64,000 nucleotides of DNA from Dorea_D sp963559605 (GTDB taxonomy: Bacteria; Bacillota; Clostridia; Lachnospirales; Lachnospiraceae), in NCBI GenBank assembly GCA_963559605.1, contig CAUWLL010000001.1, forward strand, positions 1-64,000, read 5' to 3'. Each line of letters begins with the position of its first letter. Position 1 is the first letter of the stretch. Shown here piece after piece: positions 15,588 through 25,320 of the stretch. The translations under genes and the position numbers were made by a program. Below the pieces are notes generated by a model. The model searched no databases. It was not told the DNA's origin and saw only the letters and a program-made list of their open reading frames with translations.

Positions 15588-16307
15588 ATGAGGAAGATCA
15601 ATGAAGGACGACTCGTTCTTATGATGTTACTTTTGGCGCTTCTTACAGTGCTTTTGACAGACCATATATGTGACAAAGGGACTGCGAATACTTACGGGAA
15701 AAAGACGGTGAGAGACGGGGAGTTTCGAAATCTATTCTGTTCAGAGAAACTGGCTCAGAAATACGACGACTTGTCTGCGGAATGCAGAGCAAGACTTCGC
15801 AGTGTAGAAAAAGAGGTGAAATACTATCCCGTTCCGGTATCTACCGTGGACGAATCGCTGACCACCTCCTGCGTGAATACGTGGATGGCAGAACGGAAAT
15901 ACGGTGGGAAGCGTGGACATGAGGGGGCGGATATTATGGCAGACAGAAATGAGAGGGGGATTTATCCTGTGGTCAGCATGACCGATGGAGTGGTCACAAA
16001 CGTAGGCTGGCTTGAGAAAGGCGGGTATCGCGCAGGGATTATGACAGAGAGTGGTACTTATTATTACTACGCCCATTTGGACAGCTATGCCAACATCAAA
16101 GAAGGTCAGAAAATACAGGCAGGAGAACTGCTTGGCTATATGGGAGATTCTGGGTACGGAGAAGAGGGGACAGTGGGAAAATTCGCCGTACATCTGCATA
16201 TAGGGATGTACTTTTACGAGGATGGAGAAGAAGTAAGTGTGAATCCTTATTATGTACTGAAAAAACTGGAAAAAAGGAAATTGAAATATGAATATTCCCG
16301 TGACTAA
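15588..16307 (+). CDS. membrane-anchored M23-family peptidase
   Basis: The N-terminal hydrophobic segment (about residues 9-26, L-V-L-M-M-L-L-L-A-L-L) anchors the protein; the rest is outside or in the spore intermembrane space. The M23/LytM zinc motifs are H-E-G-A-D at about residues 108-112 and H-L-H at about 201-203, so the domain is probably active, unlike SpoIIQ of Bacillus. Length 239 is in range of clostridial SpoIIQ-like and other M23 peptidases. A GGGAAA site precedes ATG 15588. A possible sporulation-sigma-like box CATATACT lies at 15531-15538, but this is weak evidence. It is not in an obvious operon. Confidence 0.8.
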   Translation: MRKINEGRLVLMMLLLALLTVLLTDHICDKGTANTYGKKTVRDGEFRNLFCSEKLAQKYDDLSAECRARLRSVEKEVKYYPVPVSTVDESLTTSCVNTWMAERKYGGKRGHEGADIMADRNERGIYPVVSMTDGVVTNVGWLEKGGYRAGIMTESGTYYYYAHLDSYANIKEGQKIQAGELLGYMGDSGYGEEGTVGKFAVHLHIGMYFYEDGEEVSVNPYYVLKKLEKRKLKYEYSRD

Positions 16308-16425
16308 ATGCTAGGACGGGATTGTTACAAATGGTTTGTTAAACTTTTATCTTACTCTAGTGTTCTGCTTCAAAATATGTTATAATACTTTAATATGTTT
16401 TTAAAATTTGACGAAAGGAGCAGAC

Positions 16426-17832
16426 ATGAGGCTGCCGGAACAATTTGAAGAAAAAATGCGGGTACTTTTAGGAGAGGAGTTCCCGGACTATATTGCATGT
16501 TATGACGAGCCGAGATACTACGGACTGCGTGTGAATACAGGAAAGATAACTGTGGAAGAGTTTCAGAAGCTCTGTCCTTTTGAGATTACACCCATTCCGT
16601 GGATTGAGAATGGATTTTATTACGACGGTGAAAAGGTTTCACCTTCCAGACATCCCTATTATTTTGCGGGACTTTATTATCTTCAGGAGCCAAGCGCTAT
16701 GACACCTGCAAATCGTCTCCCCGTGGAACCGGGGGACAAAGTGCTGGATGTATGTGCTGCGCCGGGCGGAAAAGCGACGGAGCTTGGGGCAAGATTAAAG
16801 GGCGAGGGAGTACTTGTGGCAAATGACATCAGTAATTCCAGAGCAAAAGGATTGCTAAAGAACATTGAAGTGTTCGGCATCGGAAATGTACTGGTACTAA
16901 GTGAAGAGCCCGGGAGGCTGGAAGACTATTTCGCCGGATATTTTGACAAGATTTTGATCGATGCGCCGTGCTCCGGCGAAGGGATGTTCCGCAAGGACAA
17001 AAAGATGGTAAAAGCCTGGGAAGAGCACGGCCCGGAATTTTTTGCAAATATTCAAAAGAGTATTCTTACACAGGCGGCAAGAATGTTAAAGCCGGGCGGC
17101 ATGCTGCTGTACTCCACCTGCACCTTTGACGGCAGGGAGAATGAAAGAAGTGTGGAATATCTGCTGGATGCTTATCCTGAGTTTGAGATTCTGGATATGA
17201 TTCCTTACGACGGTTTTGCCAAAGGTATGCCGGAACTGACAGAGAGTAAGGACCCTTCGTATGAAAAGACTGTGCGTATTTTTCCTCATAAGATGAAGGG
17301 AGAAGGCCATTATCTGGCGCTTTTGAGAAAGGGTGACGAAGCAGCAGAAGCAGAGAGACTGTCGGCAAAAGAACATTCGTTACAAACCTTTGCCAGAAAA
17401 ACGAAAAAGAAGCTGCCGGAGGATCTGGAGCAGTTTTTCAAGGATATGTCATGGAAGATTGAGGAGCACCGACTGGATATTCACGGGGAGAGAGTTTACT
17501 ACATGCCGGAAGGACTGCCGGATGTGAAAGGGATCCGCTTCCTTCGGACAGGTCTTCTTCTCGGAGAACTGAAAAAAAACAGGTTCGAGCCCAGTCAGGC
17601 GCTTGCCATGTGTCTGAAAAAGGAAGAATACCGGAGCGTTATCGATCTGTCGGCGGAAGATGAAAGAATCAGCCGCTATTTGAAAGGCGAGACGCTGGAT
17701 GTGAGCGATGTTACAGACAGCAAAGAAAAAGGCTGGTATCTGGTCTGCGTGGACGGTTATCCTCTGGGGTGGGGAAAACTTTCCGGCGGTACACTGAAAA
17801 ACAAGTATCTGCCGGGCTGGAGGCTTTGTTAG
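16426..17832 (+). CDS. RsmF-like rRNA cytosine-C5 methyltransferase
   Basis: The 468-residue protein has an NSUN-type SAM-binding core: C-A-A-P-G-G-K-A-T-E-L near residue 108, D-A-P-C-S-G-E-G-M-F near 182 and Y-S-T-C-T-F near 229, with the two cysteines that act in m5C formation. The C-terminal 160 residues match the RsmF-type extension with a final PUA-like domain. It is predicted to methylate a cytosine of 16S rRNA. The start is ATG 16426 with AAAGGAG upstream; a TTG at 16408 in the same frame contains that site and is rejected. It heads a run of RNA-modification genes. Confidence 0.88.
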   Translation: MRLPEQFEEKMRVLLGEEFPDYIACYDEPRYYGLRVNTGKITVEEFQKLCPFEITPIPWIENGFYYDGEKVSPSRHPYYFAGLYYLQEPSAMTPANRLPVEPGDKVLDVCAAPGGKATELGARLKGEGVLVANDISNSRAKGLLKNIEVFGIGNVLVLSEEPGRLEDYFAGYFDKILIDAPCSGEGMFRKDKKMVKAWEEHGPEFFANIQKSILTQAARMLKPGGMLLYSTCTFDGRENERSVEYLLDAYPEFEILDMIPYDGFAKGMPELTESKDPSYEKTVRIFPHKMKGEGHYLALLRKGDEAAEAERLSAKEHSLQTFARKTKKKLPEDLEQFFKDMSWKIEEHRLDIHGERVYYMPEGLPDVKGIRFLRTGLLLGELKKNRFEPSQALAMCLKKEEYRSVIDLSAEDERISRYLKGETLDVSDVTDSKEKGWYLVCVDGYPLGWGKLSGGTLKNKYLPGWRLC

Positions 17833-17877
17833 CTCCGGTCATCGGAATATGCGGACAGAATATATGGAGCGATAAGA

Positions 17878-18639
17878 ATGATTCGATTGGATAAATATTT
17901 GGCAGACATGGGCTGTGGTACGAGACAGGAAGCCAAGAAGCTGATCCGCCAAGGACGGGTGAGTGTAGACGGAATCGTGATAAAGAAACCGGAGAGCAAG
18001 CTGAACATTCAAACAGCAGGCGCCCTACAGCATGTGAAAGCATCCGGGGAAGAACATACCGACCGACAGATTGTCTGTGTGGACGGAAAAGAAATCCGTT
18101 ATGAGATTTACGAATATTATATGTTGTACAAACCGGAAGGCGTGATCTCTGCCACAGAGGATAGATATACGACAACTGTGACAGACCTTATCCGGGATAA
18201 AAAGCGAAAAGATTTATTTCCGGTAGGAAGGCTGGATAAGGATACGGAAGGACTTCTTCTTATTACAAACGACGGCGCTTTGGCGCATCGGCTGCTTTCG
18301 CCGAAGAAACATGTAGACAAATGTTATTATGCGAAGGTATCCGGCAAGGTGACAAAGGAGGATACAAAGGTATTTGCCGAGGGTGTAAACATTGGAAGTG
18401 AAGAAGAACCGGAGATTACCATGCCCGGGAAGCTGGAAATTATAGACAGTGGAGAGATTTCCGAAATCCGCCTTACCATTCAGGAAGGAAAATTCCATCA
18501 AGTAAAGCGGATGTTTCAGGCGGTGGGAAAAGAAGTGGTGTATCTGAAACGGGAGCGGATGGGTTCCCTTGTGTTAGACGAAACGTTGAAACCGGGAGAA
18601 TACCGGAGCCTTACAGACGAGGAGATAAAAAACTTATGA
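17878..18639 (+). CDS. RsuA/RluB-family pseudouridine synthase
   Basis: An N-terminal S4 RNA-binding domain (M-I-R-L-D-K-Y-L-A-D-M-G-C-G-T-R) is followed by the synthase domain with the catalytic aspartate in G-R-L-D-K-D-T-E-G-L. The family isomerises uridine in 16S or 23S rRNA. About 20 extra residues lie between the S4 domain and the catalytic domain (around residues 45-65). Length 253 is typical. The stop overlaps the next start by 4 bases, so it is coupled to the HAD gene. Confidence 0.9.
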   Translation: MIRLDKYLADMGCGTRQEAKKLIRQGRVSVDGIVIKKPESKLNIQTAGALQHVKASGEEHTDRQIVCVDGKEIRYEIYEYYMLYKPEGVISATEDRYTTTVTDLIRDKKRKDLFPVGRLDKDTEGLLLITNDGALAHRLLSPKKHVDKCYYAKVSGKVTKEDTKVFAEGVNIGSEEEPEITMPGKLEIIDSGEISEIRLTIQEGKFHQVKRMFQAVGKEVVYLKRERMGSLVLDETLKPGEYRSLTDEEIKNL

Positions 18640-19334
18640 CAGAATTATTGAAAGATATAGACGCGGTTATTTTCGACATGGACGGCACACTGATCGATTC
18701 CATGTGGATTTGGACGGATATAGATGAAAAATATATGGAGAAATATCATCTGACAGAGCCGGAAAACTTTGGAAAAGGCATGGAGGGCATGAGCTTTTCC
18801 GAGACAGCACAGTATTTTCTGAAGGTGTTTCCTTCCTTAAACCTTACGCCTGAGGAGGTTATGGAGGAATGGACACAGATGGCATATGAGCGGTACGTGA
18901 CGCAGGTGGAGCTGAAAAAAGGCGTTCGTGAGTTTCTGGCATTGCTGAAAGAGCGGGGCATAAAACTTGGAATTGCAACAAGCAACGGACGAACTCTTGT
19001 GGACGGAACGTTAAATGCCCTGAACATTGTCTCTTTCTTTGACAGTGTGAAATGCGCCTGTGAAGCAGGGGCGGGAAAGCCGGCGCCGGATGTGTATCTG
19101 CTGGCGGCAGAAGAGCTGGGCGTAAAACCGGAACGCTGCCTTGTGTTTGAAGATGTGTGTATGGGTATCCTTGCAGGGAAAAATGCAGGCATGAAAGTCT
19201 GCGCTGTGGAGGATGATTTTTCCAAACTTCAAAGGGATGAGAAGCGAGAACTGGCGGATTATTATATTCAGGACTACGATGACATCAGACAGGGAACTTA
19301 TGAAAGATTAAGTAAGTATGAGGTATTCAGATAG
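18636..19334 (+). CDS. HAD-family phosphatase (beta-phosphoglucomutase-like)
   Basis: The HAD nucleophile motif F-D-M-D-G-T-L-I-D-S is at residues 13-22, followed by a helical cap (subclass IA), the threonine/serine motif G-I-A-T-S-N-G, a lysine in G-A-G-K-P-A-P-D and the acidic motif V-F-E-D-V. The product is a cytoplasmic phosphatase or phosphomutase of unknown substrate. Length 232 is usual. It ends one base before the YgiQ gene starts, so it lies in the same operon. Confidence 0.85.
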   Translation: MTELLKDIDAVIFDMDGTLIDSMWIWTDIDEKYMEKYHLTEPENFGKGMEGMSFSETAQYFLKVFPSLNLTPEEVMEEWTQMAYERYVTQVELKKGVREFLALLKERGIKLGIATSNGRTLVDGTLNALNIVSFFDSVKCACEAGAGKPAPDVYLLAAEELGVKPERCLVFEDVCMGILAGKNAGMKVCAVEDDFSKLQRDEKRELADYYIQDYDDIRQGTYERLSKYEVFR

Positions 19335-21254
19335 ATGAAACAGGGATTTTTACCAATCTGTAAACAGGATATGAAAGAACGGGGCTGGGAACAGCTGGAT
19401 TTTGTCTATGTATCCGGGGATGCATATGTGGATCATCCGTCTTTTGGACACGCTATTATTATGCGGACACTGGAAGCTCACGGATATAAAGTAGGCATTA
19501 TCGCACAGCCGGACTGGAAGGATGAGGACAGCATTACGGTTCTCGGAAAGCCAAGACTTGGCTTTCTGGTGTCTTCCGGGAACATGGATTCTATGGTAAA
19601 TCATTATTCCGTATCCAAAAAGCGGAGGAAAACGGATGCATTTACGCCGGGCGGCGTCATGGGAAAACGCCCTGACTATGCGACGGTAGTATACAGTAAT
19701 TTGATACGCCGGGTATATAAGGATACGCCGATCATTCTGGGCGGCATCGAAGCCAGCCTGCGCAGAATGGCGCATTATGATTACTGGTCGGACAAATTAA
19801 AGCATTCTGTTTTGCTGGATTCCGGCGCAGATCTCATTTCCTACGGAATGGGAGAACGTTCCATCCTTGAGATTGCAGAGGCGCTGGACAGTGGACTGGA
19901 CATAAAAGACATTACCTATATTGACGGTACGGTGTGCAAAGTAAAGAGTCTGGATTCGGTGTATGACGCCATTGTCCTGCCGTCTTTCGAGGAGTTAAAG
20001 GCAGACAGATTAAATTATGCGAAAAGCTTCTATACACAGTACTGCAATACGGATCCGTTTTCCGGCAAACGAATGGCAGAGCCTTACGGAGAACATCTGT
20101 ATGTAGTGCAGAATCCGCCTTCCAAGCCGCTCAGTCAGGCGGAAATGGATCGGACCTATAGTTATCCTTATAGGAGGACTTATCATCCGTCTTATGAAGA
20201 AGCGGGCGGTGTTCCTGCTATTTCTGAAGTGAAATTCAGCCTGATCAGTAACCGGGGCTGTTTCGGAGGATGTAATTTCTGCGCCCTTACTTTCCATCAG
20301 GGCAGAATTATACAGACCAGAAGTCATGAGTCCCTGCTTGCCGAAGCGAAGAAATTCGTCTGGGAAGATGATTTTAAAGGGTATATCCATGATGTGGGCG
20401 GTCCCACGGCAGATTTCCGGCATCCATCCTGTGACAAACAGATGGAGCACGGCGTGTGCAAAAACAAGCAATGTCTGTTTCCGAAGCCGTGTAAGAATTT
20501 GAAAGCCGACCACCGGGATTATATTGAATTATTACGGAAACTCCGGGAACTTCCTAATGTAAAGAAGGTGTTTATCCGCTCCGGTATCCGATTTGACTAT
20601 GTGTTGGCAGATAAGGACGATACTTTTTTCTATGAACTTTGTAAGCATCATGTGAGCGGACAGCTGAAAGTTGCGCCGGAGCATGTGGCAGACGCTGTGC
20701 TAAACAAAATGGGAAAACCGGAAAACAGCGTATATCAGGCATTTGTGAAAAAGTACAAACGGATCAACAAGGAGATTGGGAAAGAGCAGTATCTTGTGCC
20801 TTATCTTATGTCTTCCCATCCGGGTTCCACGATGAAAGAGGCTGTGGAGCTGGCAGAGTATCTGCGTGACCTTGGTTATATGCCGGAGCAGGTGCAGGAT
20901 TTTTATCCGACGCCGTCCACGATTTCCACCTGTATGTACTATACGGGGGTGGATCCAAGGGATATGAAACCGGTTTACGTACCGAAGAATCCTCACGAGA
21001 AGGCTATGCAAAGAGCGCTCATCCAGTACCGGAATCCCAAGAATTACGATCTGGTCTTAGAGGCGCTTCAAAAAGCCGGGCGTATGGATCTTGTGGGATA
21101 TGACAAACACTGTCTCATTCGCCCGAAGCACCGGTCTTTTGAAACGAAAGACGGGAAAACAAGATATGAAGCGGCGAACCGGAAAAGTATGCCGGAAAAG
21201 AAGACTGCAAAGAAAAAGAAAACCATTCGAAACATACACAAAAAGAAACATTGA
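19335..21254 (+). CDS. YgiQ-family radical SAM protein
   Basis: A 639-residue protein of the UPF0313/YgiQ family. The N-terminal domain begins L-P-I-C-K-Q-D-M-K-E-R-G-W and the radical SAM cluster is in N-R-G-C-F-G-G-C-N-F-C-A-L-T at about residues 308-321, with the three cysteines spaced C-x3-C-x2-C. A second cysteine-rich stretch (C-x5-M-E-H-G-V-C-K-N-K-Q-C) follows. The tail is very lysine-rich. The biochemical reaction is not established. Its stop overlaps the reading frame of the next gene. Confidence 0.92.
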   Translation: MKQGFLPICKQDMKERGWEQLDFVYVSGDAYVDHPSFGHAIIMRTLEAHGYKVGIIAQPDWKDEDSITVLGKPRLGFLVSSGNMDSMVNHYSVSKKRRKTDAFTPGGVMGKRPDYATVVYSNLIRRVYKDTPIILGGIEASLRRMAHYDYWSDKLKHSVLLDSGADLISYGMGERSILEIAEALDSGLDIKDITYIDGTVCKVKSLDSVYDAIVLPSFEELKADRLNYAKSFYTQYCNTDPFSGKRMAEPYGEHLYVVQNPPSKPLSQAEMDRTYSYPYRRTYHPSYEEAGGVPAISEVKFSLISNRGCFGGCNFCALTFHQGRIIQTRSHESLLAEAKKFVWEDDFKGYIHDVGGPTADFRHPSCDKQMEHGVCKNKQCLFPKPCKNLKADHRDYIELLRKLRELPNVKKVFIRSGIRFDYVLADKDDTFFYELCKHHVSGQLKVAPEHVADAVLNKMGKPENSVYQAFVKKYKRINKEIGKEQYLVPYLMSSHPGSTMKEAVELAEYLRDLGYMPEQVQDFYPTPSTISTCMYYTGVDPRDMKPVYVPKNPHEKAMQRALIQYRNPKNYDLVLEALQKAGRMDLVGYDKHCLIRPKHRSFETKDGKTRYEAANRKSMPEKKTAKKKKTIRNIHKKKH

Positions 21255-21277
21255 AAGAAACACCGGAGGATATGAAA

Positions 21278-21847
21278 ATGGAAAAAGGACAACCTTGCTA
21301 TATTAGAATGAGAAAGCGTCACTACCTTTATTGGACGATCGGAGAATTTGGTGTTGTGATCGCACTGGTGCTCCTTGGATATTTACAGACAGGCTCAAAG
21401 ATGAATCTTATGACGGTCTTTGCCGCTGTAGGGTGTCTGCCCGCTTCCAAAATGCTGGTGGAATATATTACAATGGCTCCGTATCAGGGGATCATTCCTG
21501 CGAGATACTACGATATTGAGACACGGGCAAAACTTCTTACAAAAATATACGAGCTGATCCTCACAGGAGACGATAAAGTAATGGCTATTGACGCTATTGT
21601 CATATCCGAGCATATGGTGTGCGGATACGCGTCTAATCAGAAGACGGACGAAGTGCAGGCGGCGGAATATATTAAAGAAATGCTTCAAAAAAACCATGTG
21701 GAAAAGGTAACTGTAAAAATTTTTCACGACTATACTGCATTTCTGTCCCGGGCGGAGGGAATGAATAACATTGCCACCGTTGAGAATCCAGATAGTAAGA
21801 AAACAGAAGAGAAGATAAAACAGTTGATATTGTCAACGGCTATGTAA
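21278..21847 (+). CDS. hypothetical protein with N-terminal membrane segments
   Basis: The best start is ATG 21278, eight bases after GGAGGA; ATG 21272 is too close to that site. Two hydrophobic segments lie within the first 65 residues (G-V-V-I-A-L-V-L-L-G-Y-L and M-T-V-F-A-A-V-G-C-L), then a soluble domain with A-K-L-L-T-K-I-Y-E-L-I-L-T-G-D-D-K and V-E-K-V-T-V-K-I-F-H-D-Y. I do not recognise the family. It lies between YgiQ and a RluA-type synthase in an apparent operon. Confidence 0.75.
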   Translation: MEKGQPCYIRMRKRHYLYWTIGEFGVVIALVLLGYLQTGSKMNLMTVFAAVGCLPASKMLVEYITMAPYQGIIPARYYDIETRAKLLTKIYELILTGDDKVMAIDAIVISEHMVCGYASNQKTDEVQAAEYIKEMLQKNHVEKVTVKIFHDYTAFLSRAEGMNNIATVENPDSKKTEEKIKQLILSTAM

Positions 21848-21861
21848 TCTGTGGGAAAGTT

Positions 21862-22869
21862 ATGAGAGAAATAGAGATCAAAAGCAATGAGGCCGGGCAG
21901 AGATTCGATAAATTTCTGAAAAAATATCTGTCCGAAGCTTCCGCAAGCTTTATTTACAAAATGCTGCGCAAAAAGAATATTGTGTTAAATGGGAAAAAGG
22001 CAACGGGGAATGAGAAACTGGCAACCGGGGACCGGGTAAAGCTGTTTCTTGCCGAAGATACCATAGGGAAATTCGCCGGGAAACCGCCGTCTGTGCCAGA
22101 ACCTGCATTTTCGGCACAAAAGCCGGATATTCTTTACGAAGATGAGCATATATTGCTCATCAATAAGCCGGTGGGGCTGCTTTCTCAGAAAGCAAAGCCA
22201 CAGGACGTATCGGTTGTGGAAGGTGTGATCCGGTATCTGCTGGAGGAGGGGGCACTGAGCAAAGAAGACCTTTCGACTTTTAAGCCTTCCGTCTGTAACC
22301 GCCTGGATAGGAATACCAGTGGCATCATTACAGCGGGAAAGAGTCTGGCAGGACTTCAGAAGCTGGGAGAACTGTTCAAAGACCGGACGGTTCGAAAGTA
22401 TTATCTTTGTCTGGTGCATGGCAAAGTGACCGCTTCCCGGCATATCTGTGGCTATTTGGTGAAGGATGAAAAGACCAACAAGGTGACAGTGACCAAGAAA
22501 CAGCAGACAGAGGATGCCCTTCCCATTGAGACAGAGTACGTGCCTGTCGCCTACAGCGATCAATTGTCTCTTTTGAGAGTACATCTGATCACGGGACGTA
22601 CACATCAGATCCGTGCACATCTGGCATCCATGGGACATCCTCTGCTGGGAGACAGAAAATACGGAACAGGCAGGAAAGATGGGAGGGCAGATCATCAGAT
22701 GCTCCATGCTTACGAGCTGATATTCCCGGAGCTGGAAGCGCCTTTTGAGGGGCTGTCCAAGCAGAAAATCTGCGCACCTGTTCCGCTTACATTTTATCGT
22801 ATCATAAAGGAGACAGCATGGGAACATGGAACTCAAGAGGCCTTAGAGGTTCTACATTCGAAGATATGA
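21862..22869 (+). CDS. RluA-family pseudouridine synthase
   Basis: An N-terminal S4 domain (G-Q-R-F-D-K-F-L-K-K-Y-L) and a catalytic domain with the aspartate motif N-R-L-D-R-N-T-S-G, followed by G-R-T-H-Q-I-R-A-H-L. The protein of 335 residues modifies uridine in 23S rRNA or tRNA. The 3' end overlaps recU by 52 bases, a long overlap that couples the two genes. Confidence 0.93.
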   Translation: MREIEIKSNEAGQRFDKFLKKYLSEASASFIYKMLRKKNIVLNGKKATGNEKLATGDRVKLFLAEDTIGKFAGKPPSVPEPAFSAQKPDILYEDEHILLINKPVGLLSQKAKPQDVSVVEGVIRYLLEEGALSKEDLSTFKPSVCNRLDRNTSGIITAGKSLAGLQKLGELFKDRTVRKYYLCLVHGKVTASRHICGYLVKDEKTNKVTVTKKQQTEDALPIETEYVPVAYSDQLSLLRVHLITGRTHQIRAHLASMGHPLLGDRKYGTGRKDGRADHQMLHAYELIFPELEAPFEGLSKQKICAPVPLTFYRIIKETAWEHGTQEALEVLHSKI

Positions 22870-23366
22870 TCAACCGGACCAATGAGCGTTACCGGGAAAA
22901 GGGACTTGCCCTGATCCAGAAAATACCGACGCCGATCACCCCGGTGAAGATGGATAAGGAGCACCGCCAGATCACGCTGGCGTATTTTGAACAGAGAAGT
23001 ACTGTAGATTATATCGGAGCAGTGCAGGGAATTCCGGTCTGTTTCGACGCAAAAGAATGTGTGGCAGATACCTTTCCATTACAGAATATCCACGAACATC
23101 AGGTGAAGTTCATGGGAGATTTTGAACGGCAGGGAGGGGTTGCATTTTTACTGATCTATTACTCTGCCAAGAATATGCTGTATTATATGCGTTATGAAGA
23201 AATGGCAGAATTCTGGGCGCGGGGAAGGAATGGCGGAAGAAAAAGCTTTCGTTTTGACGAGCTGGACGATTCGTTTTTCCTGAATCTGCAAAATGGCTGT
23301 CTGGTCCCTTATCTGGACGGCATGAACCGGGATCTGGAGCTTCGGGACAACCTTGAAAATGAGTAG
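22818..23366 (+). CDS. recU: Holliday junction resolvase RecU
   Basis: RecU is the Holliday junction-cutting nuclease of Bacillota. It begins M-G-T-W-N-S-R-G-L-R-G-S-T-F-E, and the PD-(D/E)XK core is seen in S-T-V-D-Y-I-G-A and F-D-A-K-E-C, with later H-Q-V-K-F-M and G-G-V-A-F-L-L-I. Length 182 is typical. AAAGGAGA precedes ATG 22818 inside the end of the RluA gene. The start of the his operon is only 18 bases downstream. Confidence 0.94.
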   Translation: MGTWNSRGLRGSTFEDMINRTNERYREKGLALIQKIPTPITPVKMDKEHRQITLAYFEQRSTVDYIGAVQGIPVCFDAKECVADTFPLQNIHEHQVKFMGDFERQGGVAFLLIYYSAKNMLYYMRYEEMAEFWARGRNGGRKSFRFDELDDSFFLNLQNGCLVPYLDGMNRDLELRDNLENE

Positions 23367-23384
23367 TGTTTGACAGGAGGATAT

Positions 23385-24632
23385 ATGAAGAAATTACTGC
23401 ATACTCCGGAAGGAGTCCGAGATATATATAACGTAGAGTGTGGGAAGAAGCTTGCCTTGGAAGGCAGGATCAAAAAGACGTTCCATCTCTATGGATACCA
23501 CGATATACAAACACCGGTCTTTGAGTATTTTGACGTATTCCGAAAAGAAATCGGAACCATTCCGTCCAAAGACTTATACAAATTTTTCGACAAAGAGGGA
23601 AACACACTGGCATTAAGGCCGGATATTACGCCTTCTGTAGCGCGGGCGGCGGCGACGCTTTTCGGAGAAGAGGAACTTCCTGTCCGTCTGTGCTATACCG
23701 GCAATACTTTTATCAATCATTCCAGCTATCAGGGGCGTTTGCGGGAAGTCACCCAGATGGGGGCAGAGCTTATCGGAGATGATTCCGTGGAGGCAGACGC
23801 AGAGATGCTTGCCATGGTCATCGAAGCCCTTCTCACCATTGGTGTGAAAGAATTTCAGATCCATGTGGGGAATATGGAGTTTTTCCAAAGTCTGATGGAG
23901 GATGCCAATCTGGACGAAGAAGCCAGAGAACGGGTCATTGAACTGATCCATAACCGGAATTCTTTCGGTGTAGAGGACTATTTGGACAGTATCCATGTAA
24001 ATCGAAGCGCCAAAGAAGCTTTTGTGGCATTGAATGAGCTCACAGGGGGTGTGGAAAATCTTGTGAGAGCCAAAAATCTGGCGCCCAATTCCCAAGGGAT
24101 TCTGGCAGTAAAACGTCTGGAACGCATTTACGATATTCTTCGTATCTACGGAGTGGAGAAATACGTGACCTTTGACCTCAGCATGACGGGAACTTACGGC
24201 TATTACACGGGAATTGTATTCCGTGGATACACTTACGGAAGCGGAGACGCCATTGTAAAAGGCGGCAGATATGATAACCTGCTGGAAAAATTCGGAAAGA
24301 AATCGCCGTCCATTGGATTTGCCATTGTAGTGGATGAGCTGATGAACGCCATGAACCGGCAAAAACTTCGGATTGTATATACGAGAAAGAACACCATCCT
24401 TCTCTACGATAAAGAAAAGGCAAAAGAAGCGGTAAAGCTCGCCATGGATTTCCGACGAAAGGCGAAAAATGTGGAATTGTTGATGAAAGCAGACAAACGT
24501 CTTTTGGAAGAATATGTAGCGTATGGCAAAGAATATTATGCAGGCAGTTTGATCTACATGAAGCGTTCCGGGGAGATTACGATGGTCAATCTGGTGACCG
24601 GGGAACATAAAGTTGTAAATGCAGACGGATAA
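23385..24632 (+). CDS. hisZ: ATP phosphoribosyltransferase regulatory subunit HisZ
   Basis: HisZ resembles histidyl-tRNA synthetase but lacks tRNA charging; it pairs with the short form of HisG to make an active, histidine-sensitive enzyme for the first step of histidine synthesis. The class II motifs are visible (T-P-E-G-V-R-D-I-Y, then L-A-L-R-P-D-I-T-P-S-V-A-R and Y-Y-T-G-I-V-F-R-G-Y). ATG 23385 follows AGGAGG; a TTG at 23370 in frame is rejected. Length 415. It is the first gene of hisZGDB-IE. Confidence 0.93.
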   Translation: MKKLLHTPEGVRDIYNVECGKKLALEGRIKKTFHLYGYHDIQTPVFEYFDVFRKEIGTIPSKDLYKFFDKEGNTLALRPDITPSVARAAATLFGEEELPVRLCYTGNTFINHSSYQGRLREVTQMGAELIGDDSVEADAEMLAMVIEALLTIGVKEFQIHVGNMEFFQSLMEDANLDEEARERVIELIHNRNSFGVEDYLDSIHVNRSAKEAFVALNELTGGVENLVRAKNLAPNSQGILAVKRLERIYDILRIYGVEKYVTFDLSMTGTYGYYTGIVFRGYTYGSGDAIVKGGRYDNLLEKFGKKSPSIGFAIVVDELMNAMNRQKLRIVYTRKNTILLYDKEKAKEAVKLAMDFRRKAKNVELLMKADKRLLEEYVAYGKEYYAGSLIYMKRSGEITMVNLVTGEHKVVNADG

Positions 24633-24675
24633 AGGATAAATAGATAAAGCATAAACAGATAGGAGACGGTATCTT

Positions 24676-25311
24676 ATGAGGTATCTGACATTTGCCCTTG
24701 GAAAAGGGCGTCTGGCAAAACAGACATTGGAGCTTTTTGAAAAAATCGGGATTACCTGTGAGGAGATGAAGGACAGGGAGTCCAGAAAACTGATTTTTGT
24801 AAACGAAGAATTAAAACTCCGGTTTTTTCTTGCGAAAGGCCCGGACGTGCCGACCTATGTGGAGTATGGCGCGGCAGACATCGGTGTGGCAGGAAAAGAT
24901 ACGATACTGGAGGAGCGGCGTAAGGTTCACGAGGTTTTGGATCTGGGCTATGGGAAATGCAGGATGTGCGTGTGCGGAGATAAAAGTGCGGAACCACTGT
25001 TAAAACACCATGAGCGTATCAGGGTGGCGACTAAGTATCCGAACATTGCCAAAGACTATTTTTATAATACCAAACATCAGACGGTAGAGATCATCAAACT
25101 AAACGGTTCGATCGAACTGGCGCCCATCGTCGGTTTGTCCGAGGTGATCGTAGATATTGTGGAAACCGGTTCTACTTTAAAGGAAAATGGTCTGGAGGTG
25201 CTGGAGGAGGTGTGTCCTCTTTCTGCCAGAATGATCGTAAATCCGGTGAGTATGCGCATGGAACAGGAGCGGATTAAAACGCTTTTGACAAAGCTTCGTA
25301 CGCAGTTATAG
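24676..25311 (+). CDS. hisG: ATP phosphoribosyltransferase HisG, short form
   Basis: It catalyses condensation of ATP and PRPP, the committed step of histidine synthesis. The start L-T-F-A-L-G-K-G-R-L, Y-V-E-Y-G-A-A-D-I-G-V-A-G-K-D and the PRPP loop E-T-G-S-T-L-K-E-N-G-L are present. At 211 residues it is the short form without the regulatory C-terminal domain, consistent with hisZ just upstream. An AGGAGA site precedes the start. Confidence 0.96.
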   Translation: MRYLTFALGKGRLAKQTLELFEKIGITCEEMKDRESRKLIFVNEELKLRFFLAKGPDVPTYVEYGAADIGVAGKDTILEERRKVHEVLDLGYGKCRMCVCGDKSAEPLLKHHERIRVATKYPNIAKDYFYNTKHQTVEIIKLNGSIELAPIVGLSEVIVDIVETGSTLKENGLEVLEEVCPLSARMIVNPVSMRMEQERIKTLLTKLRTQL

Positions 25312-25320
25312 GAGGCAAGG